DNA of 64,000 nucleotides from contig CP152408.1 in NCBI GenBank assembly GCA_038961845.1, forward strand, positions 4,898,001 through 4,962,000, written 5' to 3'. Below the pieces are notes generated by a model. That model was not told the origin of the DNA, did no database searches, and worked only from the letters and a program-made list of their open reading frames with translations. The position numbers and the translations under genes are program-made. This document shows, piece after piece, positions 28,455-38,753 of this stretch. Within the stretch, counting starts at the first letter, position 1. The number at the start of each line of letters is the position of its first letter. The stretch is from Xylophilus sp. GW821-FHT01B05 (GTDB lineage: Bacteria; Pseudomonadota; Gammaproteobacteria; Burkholderiales; Burkholderiaceae_C).

Positions 28455-29498
28455 TCAGAAGCGGTGGCGAATGCCCACGCCAGCGCTGGTGCCGCCGGTC
28501 AGTGCCGTGACGTTGTCGCGCATGACCATGGCGTAGACGTCGGTGCGCTTGGACAGGAAGTAGTCATAGCCCAGCGTGCCCGTGGTGCGGGTGCCGTTGT
28601 AGGTGCCGGACACCTCGGTGCGGGCAACGGCTGCCTTGACCGAGCCGCCGCCCAGGGGCACGTCCAAGCCCAGCGAGGTGGTCTTGCCCGTGTAGTCGGC
28701 GATGTCGGCCTTGGACTGGCCATAGGTCAGGAAGGCCTTGAGGAAGCCTGCGTCATAGGCGCCGCCCAGCATCCAGTCCTTCTTGGTGTCGGGCACGCCG
28801 CCGGTGGTGATGACGCTGGGGTTGACCGGGTTGGAGATCTGGTCGCGCTCGTAGAAGCCGACCAGGGTCAGCGGGCCGCCGAAGTACAGCGCGTTGATAC
28901 CGACGTTGCTCTTGCTGCCGTTGCCGCTGCTGCTGCCCTGCTCACCAAACTGGTAGTGCAGGTTGGCCTTCAAACCGCCAAAGCTGGGCGTGGTGTAGAC
29001 GACCTCATTGCTCCATCCGGTGTCAGCCGGCGTGGTCGAGGTGGCCCAGCCGGTGGTGGTGACGTTGGCGTGCAGCACCAGCGGCGAGAAATTGAAGGAG
29101 TCACCGAAGGGGTTGACGATGATGGTGGGCAGGAAGTTGGGCGCCATGCCACGGCCCAATTGCACATTGCCGAAGGCGCCGCCCAAACCAACGCTGGCGT
29201 CACGAGAAAAGAACGGGTCACCACCGAAACGACCAGGAGAGCCAGTGTCGGCGCGCAGGAAGGAGGTGACCAGGAAGTTTGCGCTGAGGCCGCCACCCAG
29301 GTCCTCGGTACCCTTGATGCCCCACCAAGAGGTGGTCATGCCGCCACTGCCAACAACATTGGTGCGCCCGGAATCGCCTGCCATGCGCGTGGTGCCGACG
29401 TAGGCATCCATCAGGCCGGTGAGTGTTACAGAGCTTTGCGCCTGTACGGTGCCCGCTAAAGCCAGCAGGGCACCAAAGGCGATCAGGGATTTCTTCAT
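28455..29498 (-). CDS. Gram-negative outer-membrane porin (OmpC/Omp32 type)
   Basis: The 347 aa product has a signal peptide (MKKSLIAFGALLALAGTVQAQ) and a 16-strand trimeric porin pattern: SSVTLTGLMDAYVG at the start, WWGIKGTEDLGGGLSANFLV, GLGGAFGNVQLGRG, and the C-terminal GVGIRHRF with terminal Phe needed for Bam-dependent assembly. It is the last gene before the bidirectional terminator. Comparable to the anion-selective Omp32 of Comamonadaceae, though selectivity is not inferable. Confidence 0.93.
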   Translation of the reverse strand: MKKSLIAFGALLALAGTVQAQSSVTLTGLMDAYVGTTRMAGDSGRTNVVGSGGMTTSWWGIKGTEDLGGGLSANFLVTSFLRADTGSPGRFGGDPFFSRDASVGLGGAFGNVQLGRGMAPNFLPTIIVNPFGDSFNFSPLVLHANVTTTGWATSTTPADTGWSNEVVYTTPSFGGLKANLHYQFGEQGSSSGNGSKSNVGINALYFGGPLTLVGFYERDQISNPVNPSVITTGGVPDTKKDWMLGGAYDAGFLKAFLTYGQSKADIADYTGKTTSLGLDVPLGGGSVKAAVARTEVSGTYNGTRTTGTLGYDYFLSKRTDVYAMVMRDNVTALTGGTSAGVGIRHRF

Positions 29499-29570
29499 GG
29501 AGTAGGTTCCTGGGTAGGTTGGGAGTTTGACCATTTGGTCTTGCAAATCCCATGCCTACCGCACGGCCTT

Positions 29571-30131
29571 TCAGCCAGACGTCACGTCATCCCCATTTTT
29601 GTGAACACATTCGCCTGCTGCGGAGGGCCGGCTGAGCACCACCTGCTTGACGCCCATACCGACCATGTCCAACGCCTGGGCGGCAGCGCGGCTCAGGTCG
29701 ATGATGCGCTGCCGGGCCCACGGCCCCCGGTCGTTGATGCGCACCACCACGGTACGGTCATTGACCAGGCTGCGCACGCAGACCAGGGTGCCGAACGGCA
29801 GGCTGCGGTGCGCGGCTGTCAGCGCCGTCATGTCAAAACGCTCGCCGCTGGCGGTGCGCCGGTTGTGGAAGCGGCCGCCGTACCAGGAGGCGCCGCCGCG
29901 GTCGATTTCCTCCCCGGCCTCGGGCTCTTCCTCGGACACGGGCGGCGCGGTGACCGGCGCGACCGCGGATGCAGGCGCGCGCGCTGGCGTGTCGCGTGTG
30001 TGGGCCAGCGGCTGCAGCGGCGCGGCGACGGGCGCCGGCAGCGTCTCATCCTGCCTTGGCAGCGGCGCGCAAGCAGCCAAGCCCAGGGCCAGCGGCCCCG
30101 CGAGCATCCAGGTGCGCAGCCGCGCTTTCAT
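29571..30131 (-). CDS. rlpA: RlpA-family septal ring lytic transglycosylase (lipoprotein)
   Basis: RlpA cleaves denuded glycan strands in some bacteria. The 186 aa product has a lipobox LGLAAC near residue 21, a Pro/Ala-rich linker, and a double-psi beta-barrel domain GGASWYGGRFHNRRTASGERFD ... LPFGTLVCV ... VVVRINDRGPW ... IDLSRAAAQALDM. No C-terminal SPOR domain, which shortens it relative to E. coli RlpA. Its start codon directly abuts a long fold-back element that separates it from metF. Confidence 0.9.
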   Translation of the reverse strand: MKARLRTWMLAGPLALGLAACAPLPRQDETLPAPVAAPLQPLAHTRDTPARAPASAVAPVTAPPVSEEEPEAGEEIDRGGASWYGGRFHNRRTASGERFDMTALTAAHRSLPFGTLVCVRSLVNDRTVVVRINDRGPWARQRIIDLSRAAAQALDMVGMGVKQVVLSRPSAAGECVHKNGDDVTSG

Positions 30132-30134
30132 AGG

Positions 30135-30405
30135 AGAACGTGCCTACGATCTCTATGGGGTCGCGCAAGTGTCTTTGCGGGATGGGATGCAAGGCGCGGT
30201 ACGCAGCCAATAGCTTGGGCTTTGGCAAGCGCCGCAACGCCGCAGACCGCCCGCAAAGACACTTGCCCGAAGGGTTGGAGTGAAATCGGGCGATTGAGCG
30301 CCCCATCTGCTTGCATGGGCACGAGCCCATGCGGCGCAGACTGGGCCGCCCACTCATCCCGATTGCACTCCAACGCGATCCCCATACAGATCGTAGACAC
30401 GTTCT
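30135..30405. repeat. Branched fold-back element between metF and rlpA (element C)
   Basis: An outer inverted repeat, 30135-30160 against 30380-30405, matches at 24 of 26 positions. Inside are two further stems: 30165-30181 with 30250-30266 (17 of 17) and 30274-30290 with 30358-30374 (16 of 17); the second encloses GCATGGGC-ACGA-GCCCATGC (30313-30332). The element begins 4 bp from the rlpA start codon and ends on the metF stop codon. No coding sequence is evident inside. Confidence 0.8.
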
Positions 30406-31274
30406 TAGAGCCGATCCAGCAGCGCCAAAGTGGCCTGCGACTGGTTCATGGTGTAGAAGTGCAGCGCCGGTGCGCCACCGGCGCGCAACTGGGCGCAGAG
30501 GTCGGCCACCACGTCCAGGCCAAAGGCGCGGATCGATGCCACGTCGTCGCCGAAGGACTGCAGCCGCAGCCGAATCCAGCGCGGGATCTCGGCGCCGCAG
30601 GCATCCGAGAAACGCATCAGTTGGGTCGAGCTGGTGATCGGCATGATGCCGGGCACCACGGGCACGGTCAGCCCCAGCGCGCTGATGTCGTCGACAAAGC
30701 GGAAGTAGGCGTCGGCGTTATAGAAGTACTGCGTGATCGCCGCATCGGCCCCGGCCTGCACCTTGGCGACGAAGGCCTGCAGATCCGTGGCCGGCGAGCG
30801 CGCCTGCGGATGCACTTCAGGGTAGGCGGCCACTTCGATACGAAAGCTGCTACCCGTCTCGGCGCGGATAAAGGCGACCAGGTCACTGGCGTAGACGAAC
30901 TCGCCACCCGTGCCATAGCCGCTAGGCAGATCGCCGCGCAGCGCGACCAGGCGCTTGACGCCCATTTGCGCCAGCGTGGCCAGCTCGGCCCGCACGGATT
31001 CGCGCGTGGCGCCGATGCACGAGAAGTGCGCGGCGGCCTCGACGCCCTCGCCCAGGATCTCGCGCACCGTGCTGAAGGTGCCTTCTTGCGTGGAGCCGCC
31101 GGCACCGTAGGTGACCGAGCAGAACTCCGGCACCCGCGCATACAGCGCCTGGCGCACGGCGCGCAGCTTGATAACGCCCTCGGGCGTCTTGGGCGGGAAG
31201 AACTCGAAACTCACCGGCAGCGATGCCGACTGGGGTGAGGACGAGGAAACAGAAACAGAGGTGGAAGCGGTCAT
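30405..31274 (-). CDS. metF: 5,10-methylenetetrahydrofolate reductase
   Basis: MetF reduces methylene-THF to methyl-THF for methionine synthesis. The 289 aa product has SFEFFPPKTPEG, CSVTYGAGGSTQEGT, ALRGDLPSGYG, AAYPEVHPQA, QYFYNADAYFRFVD and PGIMPITS, all FAD-site and folate-site signatures. The ATG at 31274 overlaps the tlyA stop by ATGA, so the genes are translationally coupled. Third gene of ahcY-tlyA-metF under the SAH riboswitch. Confidence 0.95.
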   Translation of the reverse strand: MTASTSVSVSSSSPQSASLPVSFEFFPPKTPEGVIKLRAVRQALYARVPEFCSVTYGAGGSTQEGTFSTVREILGEGVEAAAHFSCIGATRESVRAELATLAQMGVKRLVALRGDLPSGYGTGGEFVYASDLVAFIRAETGSSFRIEVAAYPEVHPQARSPATDLQAFVAKVQAGADAAITQYFYNADAYFRFVDDISALGLTVPVVPGIMPITSSTQLMRFSDACGAEIPRWIRLRLQSFGDDVASIRAFGLDVVADLCAQLRAGGAPALHFYTMNQSQATLALLDRL

Positions 31275-32074
31275 GCCGCCCTCCTTGCATGCATAAAGAA
31301 CTCGCGGTTGCCGTCGCCGCCCTCGATCGGGCTGTCGAACCACCGCTGGATCACCAGGCCCAGCTCATCGCAGGTGGCGCGCAGGCGCGCCTCCACCACC
31401 TCGTACATTGCCGGATCGCGCACGATGCCGCCCTTGCCGACCTGGCCGGGCTGCAGCTCGAACTGCGGCTTGACCAGCATCAGCAGGTCGGCATCGGCCG
31501 CCATCAGCGGCACCAGCGCCGGCAGCACCAGCGTTTGCGAGATAAAGGACAGGTCGCCGACCACCAGGTCGAAGCGCGTCTCGGAATTTAAAGAAAAAGT
31601 GCCTGAAACCCAGGCTGCACCTGGGCTATAAGCCACAAAATCAGTAGCACTCAGGCTGCGCGCGTTGATTTTCTCCAACGCGGTCACGCGCTCGTCGTCA
31701 CGCAAGCGGGCATGCAGCTGGCCATAGCCCACGTCCACGCCCACCACGTGCAAGGCATCTTGCTGCAGCAGGCAGTCGGTAAAGCCGCCGGTGGATTGGC
31801 CAACGTCCAGGCACAGCTTGCCGGCTACCGCAATGCCGGCCGCCTTCAGCCCGCCTTCGAGCTTGAGGCCGCCGCGCGACACGTAGCGCGACTCGGCCGC
31901 GTCGAGCAACTCCAGCTCGGCGGCTTCAGGGATGTCGTCGCGGTTCTTGCCGACGACGCGCCAGGCGTCGGCACTGCCGGCCTCGCGCCAGCGCAGGCCA
32001 CCGGCAATCAGCCGGACCGCCTGCGAACGCGAGGCGGCCATGCCGCGCTCTACCAACAGTTGATCTGCGCGCAC
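31271..32074 (-). CDS. tlyA: TlyA-family rRNA 2'-O-methyltransferase with an in-frame palindrome insertion
   Basis: TlyA-type proteins 2'-O-methylate rRNA. The 267 aa product has an N-terminal S4 RNA-binding domain (MRADQLLVERGMAASRSQAVRLI), then YVSRGGLKLEGGL and a Rossmann methyltransferase with CLDVGQSTGGFTDCLLQ, DVGYGQL, and DLVVGDLSFIS. Between ALEKINARSL and RFDLVVGDLS, residues about 143-166 (AYSPGAAWVSGTF and flanks) are encoded by a family A palindrome and look like an insertion relative to the family. The gene follows ahcY by 6 bp and overlaps metF. Confidence 0.88.
   Translation of the reverse strand: MRADQLLVERGMAASRSQAVRLIAGGLRWREAGSADAWRVVGKNRDDIPEAAELELLDAAESRYVSRGGLKLEGGLKAAGIAVAGKLCLDVGQSTGGFTDCLLQQDALHVVGVDVGYGQLHARLRDDERVTALEKINARSLSATDFVAYSPGAAWVSGTFSLNSETRFDLVVGDLSFISQTLVLPALVPLMAADADLLMLVKPQFELQPGQVGKGGIVRDPAMYEVVEARLRATCDELGLVIQRWFDSPIEGGDGNREFFMHARRAA
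31585..31650. repeat. Palindromic element, family A, inside tlyA (copy 4)
   Basis: The core CCCAGG-CTGCA-CCTGGG at about 31609-31625 is flanked by CTATAAGCC on one side and CTGAAA with A-rich sequence on the other, as in the intergenic copies (in reverse orientation). The 66 bp keep the tlyA frame open and add roughly 22 codons. Confidence 0.7.
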
Positions 32075-32080
32075 AGATGC

Positions 32081-33514
<1,434 letters not shown>

Positions 33515-33583
33515 GGTCGGCTCCAAAATTGGGTTGGATGACCACGCTCCTGTGGGGCGGGAAAGCGCTCGGGCACACGGAAC

Positions 33584-33655
33584 GTGGGCGAGCGTCGTTG
33601 CGGTTAGGTTCCGAGCCTCACGCCCTAGATGGCGCTGCAACGCTCCTCGGAAGCG
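33584..33655 (-). promoter_or_regulatory. SAH riboswitch upstream of ahcY
   Basis: Reading the minus strand from 33655: CCGAGGAGCGTTGCAGC, then GTGAGGCTCGG (pairing with CCGAG to form P1), and further GCAACGACGCTCGCC, which pairs with GGAGCGTTGC as the H-type pseudoknot. This is the known SAH riboswitch consensus found before ahcY in beta- and gammaproteobacteria; it switches ahcY on when SAH is bound. TAAAAT at about 33662-33667 (minus strand) is a plausible -10. Confidence 0.9.
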
Positions 33656-33788
33656 GCGGATTTTAGCGCAGGCCAAATCCGCGCCACCGCACCGCCGTGC
33701 AAGGTCACCCTCGCAATACCGGAAAATACCGGCCATTGCATGCGCCGGCCTCCCCTGGCGCTTCGACCCTTTCGCCTGGAAAACTGCT

Positions 33789-35417
33789 TTGTCCTTCGTC
33801 TCTGAAACCCGCCGCCGCCGCACCTTTGCCATCATTTCCCACCCTGACGCCGGCAAGACCACGCTGACCGAAAAGCTGCTGCTGTTCTCGGGCGCGATCC
33901 AGATCGCCGGCTCGGTCAAGGCGCGCAAGGCCTCGCGCCATGCCACCTCCGACTGGATGGAGATCGAAAAGCAGCGCGGCATCTCGGTGGCCTCGTCGGT
34001 CATGCAGATGCTGTACCGCGACCACGTCATCAACCTGCTCGACACGCCCGGCCACAAGGACTTCTCTGAGGACACCTACCGCGTGCTGACCGCGGTTGAC
34101 TCGGCCCTGATGGTGATCGACGCGGCCAACGGCGTGGAAGCGCAGACGCGCCGCCTGATCGAGGTCTGCCGCCAGCGCGATACGCCCATCATCACCTTCG
34201 TCAACAAGATGGACCGCGAGGTGCGCGAGCCGCTGGACATCCTGGACGAGATCGAGCGCGAACTGGGCATGCCCTGCGTGCCCATGACCTGGCCGGTGGG
34301 CCAAGGCAAGAACTTTGGCGGCATCGTCAACCTGCGCACGCAGGCCATGACGGTGTTCGACTCGGGCAAAGAGCGCCTGCCGCAAGAGTTCGAGACGATT
34401 CCGCTGACCGACCGCGCCACGCTGCTGCAACGCTTTGGCCATGAGTTCGAGACGTCTGAGCAAAGCATGGAGCTGGCCGCCGGCGCCTCGCCCGCCTGGG
34501 ACCGCGAGGCCTTCCTCGCCGGCAAGCAGACGCCGGTGTTCTTCGGCTCTGGCGTGAACAACTTCGGTGTGATGGAAGTGCTGGATGCGCTGGTCGACCT
34601 GGCGCCCTCGCCCCAATCGCGCACCAGCTCCACGCTGGTCAACCGCCAGCCGGTGGTGAAAGAGATCCAGCCCGAAGACAAGGACTTTGCCGGCGTGGTG
34701 TTCAAGGTGCAGGCCAACATGGACGCCAACCACCGCGACCGCATCGCCTTCGTGCGCATGGCCTCGGGCAAGTACACGCCGGGCATGAAGCTGCGGGTAC
34801 AGCGCACCGCCAAGGAACTGCGGCCGACCTCGGTCGTCACCTTCATGAGCCAGCGCCGCGAGGCGGTGGAAGAAGCCTACGCCGGCGACATCATCGGCTT
34901 TACCACCCACGGCGGCGTGCAGTTGGGCGACACCATCACCGACGGCGCCAGCCTGCAGTTCACCGGCCTGCCCTTCTTCGCGCCGGAACTGTTCATGACC
35001 GTGATCCTGAAGAACCCGCTGCGCACCAAGCAGTTGCAGCAAGGCCTGGCCCAGTTGGGCGAGGAAGGCGCGATCCAGGTCTTCAAGCCTGACGCCGGCG
35101 GCGCAATGCTGCTGGGCGCCGTCGGGCAACTGCAGTTTGAAGTGGTGCAGCACCGGCTGAAAGCCGAGTACGACGCCGACGTGCGCCTGGAAGGCTGCCA
35201 GTACACCGGCGCCCGCTGGATCACCGCCGACACCCCCGCCGAACTGCGCGCCTTCACCGACGCCTACCCGCTGCGCATGGCGCATGACGCGGCCAATACG
35301 CTGGCCTACCTATGCACCTCGCCCTACGACGTGCGGCTGGCGCAGGAACGGTTTCCGAAGATCCATTTCCATCCGCTGCGGGAGCATGCAGGGTTGGCGC
35401 TGCAAGTGGCGGGATAG
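33789..35417 (+). CDS. prfC: Peptide chain release factor 3
   Basis: RF3 is a GTPase that recycles RF1/RF2 from the ribosome. The 542 aa product has the G-motifs [18 protein letters not shown] (G1), RGISVASS (G2), [14 protein letters not shown] (G3) and [10 protein letters not shown] (G4). I assign a TTG start: the family N-terminus [21 protein letters not shown] begins right there and no ATG is near. Divergent from ahcY; the start of the next gene is 10 bp after its stop. Confidence 0.94.
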   Translation: MSFVSETRRRRTFAIISHPDAGKTTLTEKLLLFSGAIQIAGSVKARKASRHATSDWMEIEKQRGISVASSVMQMLYRDHVINLLDTPGHKDFSEDTYRVLTAVDSALMVIDAANGVEAQTRRLIEVCRQRDTPIITFVNKMDREVREPLDILDEIERELGMPCVPMTWPVGQGKNFGGIVNLRTQAMTVFDSGKERLPQEFETIPLTDRATLLQRFGHEFETSEQSMELAAGASPAWDREAFLAGKQTPVFFGSGVNNFGVMEVLDALVDLAPSPQSRTSSTLVNRQPVVKEIQPEDKDFAGVVFKVQANMDANHRDRIAFVRMASGKYTPGMKLRVQRTAKELRPTSVVTFMSQRREAVEEAYAGDIIGFTTHGGVQLGDTITDGASLQFTGLPFFAPELFMTVILKNPLRTKQLQQGLAQLGEEGAIQVFKPDAGGAMLLGAVGQLQFEVVQHRLKAEYDADVRLEGCQYTGARWITADTPAELRAFTDAYPLRMAHDAANTLAYLCTSPYDVRLAQERFPKIHFHPLREHAGLALQVAG

Positions 35418-35427
35418 ACCTTAGTCA

Positions 35428-36837
35428 ATGAGAAAAATACCGAACGTGGCAGAGAACTCTCTTTATCCAGGCATTCCGCATAGCGCCCCTTCTACGACCG
35501 AACTCAAGACCTTCGGAATCGTATTGACTCTGCTAGGCACCATTTATAGCTTGTGGCTATTGACTTTCTGGCCCGGGGTGCTGGGAGAAGACAGTCTTTC
35601 CATCATGCTGGAGGTCGAGAATCCTGGCAGCTATCTGTCAGCAAAACCGGTATTTTGGTATTACTTCGTCAAAGCCTTTTACCAAGAGCTGCGCCTGGTC
35701 GAAATCCCCATCGGGGCGCAGCTTGCCTTTTGCGCCATTGTTTTCTCGCGGATACTATCCTGGTGCTGGCATCAGCATCTGAGAAAAACCTTTTACTTTT
35801 CACTGATATTCATATGCCTTGCGCCGCATATGGTATTTTTCATTGGCACCTTGTACGCAGACGCCATTTTCTCTGTTGCGGCAACAGGGCTTTTGTTTGA
35901 GGTATGGCTGGCGGCAAAGTCCCGGAAAATAACCGGCGCCTCCTTGTGCATCATAGCGCTCACCTTGCCCATAGCTGCCTTTGTGCGGCCTAATGGCATT
36001 ATTTTCCTTGCACCGGTTATCCTGACGGCATTCCTGGTGGATCGCACCAGCAGGCGATGGCTCATCGCCATTATCGTAGTTTGGTGCGGTCTCATGCTCA
36101 TTGGCTCGCGCCTTCACAAGAAGGATAGCCATGGCACGCTATATCCTCTTGCCCTATTTGAAACCGTCAACTTCCTCCAACCCCGCCCCATGAACCTGTG
36201 GACTCAGAATCCACGCGTACACCCGAGAAGCGTAGAGATACTGAGTCGCTTCCGCCCCCTGGATAACGTAATATCAAATTACGATCCAGACTACTGGGAT
36301 CCATTGATCTACAAACCCGATGGCCCCCAGCTAATGGCCCTCCCCAGGGAGGACAAAAAAGCCATTGTCAAAGATTTCTTTCTTTACAATCTTTGGCAAA
36401 ATATCCCAAAATTTTCGGGCAGTCGCGTCAATATTTTCTTGACTTCGGCACTTGCTCAAGGCGGCATTCCGGGGCGGGCATACGCAGAGTATGTAATAAA
36501 GGCCACCCAGTCTAAATCTCAGTTCAGGGCATTCCAATGGTCCACGGCCGAGAAAATCCTGTCTGACGTGCATGATTTCAGCTACACATGGCGCTGGCTG
36601 CTATGGTCCCCGCTACTGGGAGTAGCGCTATTGGCCTGGGCCTTGCGAAAAGGTCTGCAAACACGCAGCATTCCGACCCTGCTGGTGGCCATCCCCATGG
36701 CATTGCAACTTGGCGCAATATTCTTCTTCTCGATAGCGGGCGAGTATCGGTATCTGCTTCCGTTTTTCACGCTACCGCTCGTGCTGCTGCCTATTATTTC
36801 CGACCTTTCAGCAACCCAGAAAAATCCTCGGAAGTAA
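35428..36837 (+). CDS. Polytopic membrane protein, GT-C-like, unknown family (paralogue 1)
   Basis: I do not recognise a named family. The 469 aa product has about 10-11 hydrophobic segments. After the first segment comes FWPGVLGEDS, an acidic first loop like that holding the catalytic Asp of GT-C glycosyltransferases. A large soluble region follows with NFLQPRPMNL, NYDPDYWDPLIYKPDGP and GSRVNIFLTS, then further membrane segments ending in GEYRYLLPF. It is clearly homologous along its whole length to the protein at 39171-40564. Base composition is lower in GC than neighbours (27 of 60 at 36481-36540). It starts 10 bp after prfC without a clear Shine-Dalgarno. Confidence 0.75.
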   Translation: MRKIPNVAENSLYPGIPHSAPSTTELKTFGIVLTLLGTIYSLWLLTFWPGVLGEDSLSIMLEVENPGSYLSAKPVFWYYFVKAFYQELRLVEIPIGAQLAFCAIVFSRILSWCWHQHLRKTFYFSLIFICLAPHMVFFIGTLYADAIFSVAATGLLFEVWLAAKSRKITGASLCIIALTLPIAAFVRPNGIIFLAPVILTAFLVDRTSRRWLIAIIVVWCGLMLIGSRLHKKDSHGTLYPLALFETVNFLQPRPMNLWTQNPRVHPRSVEILSRFRPLDNVISNYDPDYWDPLIYKPDGPQLMALPREDKKAIVKDFFLYNLWQNIPKFSGSRVNIFLTSALAQGGIPGRAYAEYVIKATQSKSQFRAFQWSTAEKILSDVHDFSYTWRWLLWSPLLGVALLAWALRKGLQTRSIPTLLVAIPMALQLGAIFFFSIAGEYRYLLPFFTLPLVLLPIISDLSATQKNPRK

Positions 36838-36839
36838 AA

Positions 36840-38714
36840 ATGGGCTCATTCCAGCTGATCTCTGCATTCGTCCGCCGCTCACTCCCGGCAAAGGCACAGG
36901 TATTGGGGATCGGCATATTTTTCTCGATTTCCGCCCTTGCCCAGCAAACCGCCCCCCCGCCACGCGCCCCGCTGGTGCTTGCGCCCACGGTCGAAGGACT
37001 ATTGCTGTGTGACGCGGCCTTGCAGGATCCGCGCCTTACAACACTGGAGGCGGGCAACAGAAAATGCGCGCAACTCAAGCAGGACGCTTCACCTGCCCTG
37101 TCCCGCTTGCTTGATACGCTGGAGCCTGGCGGCGCCAAGGGCCAGGTACAGGTCGGCTATACGCTGACCGTGCAACTACTCGACCTCTTCCGCAAGACAC
37201 AGCGCGGCTGGGAGATCGACCCTGCACGGCTTGACCCCTACCTGCAGCTCATCACCAAAATCCAGCGGCCCGTGGTGTTTTACCTGGCGGCCGATCACTT
37301 CGACTCACAGGGCCCCATTACCAAGGAGTTGCTGCAAGACCCGCAGAACCTCCTGCAACTGGCCAACGGCACAGCGCCCGTGTCAGGCTATTTCGGCTAC
37401 CAGATCGTCCCCTATACCTTGCTTGCGGACCGGGACATTCCCGTCAACAAGTACCGGTTCGCCGCATTGGAATATGTCGCCAAGCGCGTCAAGGCGCTCC
37501 CCAAGGCGGCCCAGGACCGTATCGTGGCGTTCACGCTGGCGGGCGAACTGCATCAGATGTTCCCCGACTTCGAGGCCGGTATGGGGGCCTTCCAGAACGT
37601 CCAGGTGACGGACTACAGCCCCCGCTCGGTGGAAGGGTTCCGTACCTGGCTGGCTGGCAAGTACGGGTCAGTGCAGCAGTTCAATGCCCGCACCGGTCTG
37701 TCGTATGCCGGGTTCGATGCAGTACCCGCGCCGGCAAAAGATATTCGCAAGGACAAACTGAACAACTTCGGCGAGCACTACGACGCCTTCGCCGCCGGTG
37801 TGCTGCCTTTGTCCGGCTGGCTATGGGATCCGGAGCGCCGTATCAAGCAACTGGAGCTGTACCTGGACGGCAAGCCGGCGGGCCCCGTGGACCAAGGACT
37901 TAACCGCCTGGACGTTTACCGCGCCGATGAGTCCACCCTCAGCCCCAATGTCGGCTTTCGGCGTGATCTGGACTACCGCGCACTTGCACCGGGTCGCCAT
38001 CTGGCGCAGGTGGTGGCCGAATCCGGCGGGAAGCGCTACTTGGCCGCCCAGGTGGAATTCGTGGTGGGCTCGCGCAGCCAAGACAAACCGGCCGCGCTCA
38101 AGATGGCGTCCGCCCCATCGTTCCTGGATGCCAAAGGCTTGTCTGGCGTGCGCTCTTGGCTGGACCTGCCCAAGCCGCTCCAGGACGTGTACTTCAACCC
38201 CGTCGCGCGGGACTGGGATGAGTACCGCGCCCTGCAAGTCAAGGGCTTCCTGGCCAAATTTCATGATGTAGCGCTGAAGGCAGGTCTGCCGGCAGACAAG
38301 CTTTACTCCCATCAGATCGTGCCTCAGATCAATTCCACGTGGAATTCGCAGCTGTTCGCAGTCGATGCAACGATGGAAGCTGGCCTGCCCTGGAAGCACG
38401 GGCTGAACATGTATGGAGGCAGCACCAACAGCGACTGGATGCGCCAGTTCATGGCCGACCGCAAGATCACCGACTACGGCGTGCCCGAATTCAACCCACA
38501 GCAGTGGAAGAGTCCAGGCGTGCACCTGGAGGCCATGCGCGTTCACTACGCGGCGGGCGCACGATTTGTCAGCCCCTACTACTTCTCGCTGATCCCCGAC
38601 CGTTTTCGCGGCGGTGGCATTCACGGCGTCAACCGCATGGAATTGCGCCCGGACAACAAGCTGGACGGCTCGGATCGCTTCTACGAGGCGATCCGCGAGT
38701 TCGCCAAGCAATGA
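36840..38714 (+). CDS. Predicted exported glycoside-hydrolase-like (GH42/clan A type) protein
   Basis: The 624 aa product has an N-terminal signal (VLGIGIFFSISALAQ). The central part resembles a TIM-barrel glycosidase of the beta-galactosidase type: VVFYLAADHFDSQGP, FTLAGELHQMFPDFE (a candidate acid/base Glu near residue 230), and DYSPRSVEGFRTWLAGKYGSV, a phrase typical of GH42-like enzymes. A beta-rich domain is likely around 350-420, and the barrel resumes with KLYSHQIVPQ and GVPEFNPQQW (candidate nucleophile Glu). The ATG is 2 bp after the preceding stop, so the two are coupled. Substrate unknown; a cell-surface glycan is the natural guess from context. Confidence 0.65.
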   Translation: MGSFQLISAFVRRSLPAKAQVLGIGIFFSISALAQQTAPPPRAPLVLAPTVEGLLLCDAALQDPRLTTLEAGNRKCAQLKQDASPALSRLLDTLEPGGAKGQVQVGYTLTVQLLDLFRKTQRGWEIDPARLDPYLQLITKIQRPVVFYLAADHFDSQGPITKELLQDPQNLLQLANGTAPVSGYFGYQIVPYTLLADRDIPVNKYRFAALEYVAKRVKALPKAAQDRIVAFTLAGELHQMFPDFEAGMGAFQNVQVTDYSPRSVEGFRTWLAGKYGSVQQFNARTGLSYAGFDAVPAPAKDIRKDKLNNFGEHYDAFAAGVLPLSGWLWDPERRIKQLELYLDGKPAGPVDQGLNRLDVYRADESTLSPNVGFRRDLDYRALAPGRHLAQVVAESGGKRYLAAQVEFVVGSRSQDKPAALKMASAPSFLDAKGLSGVRSWLDLPKPLQDVYFNPVARDWDEYRALQVKGFLAKFHDVALKAGLPADKLYSHQIVPQINSTWNSQLFAVDATMEAGLPWKHGLNMYGGSTNSDWMRQFMADRKITDYGVPEFNPQQWKSPGVHLEAMRVHYAAGARFVSPYYFSLIPDRFRGGGIHGVNRMELRPDNKLDGSDRFYEAIREFAKQ

Positions 38715-38753
38715 CGATGCAACGCCACCTACCGTCAACGCCTTGAAGCCCCC

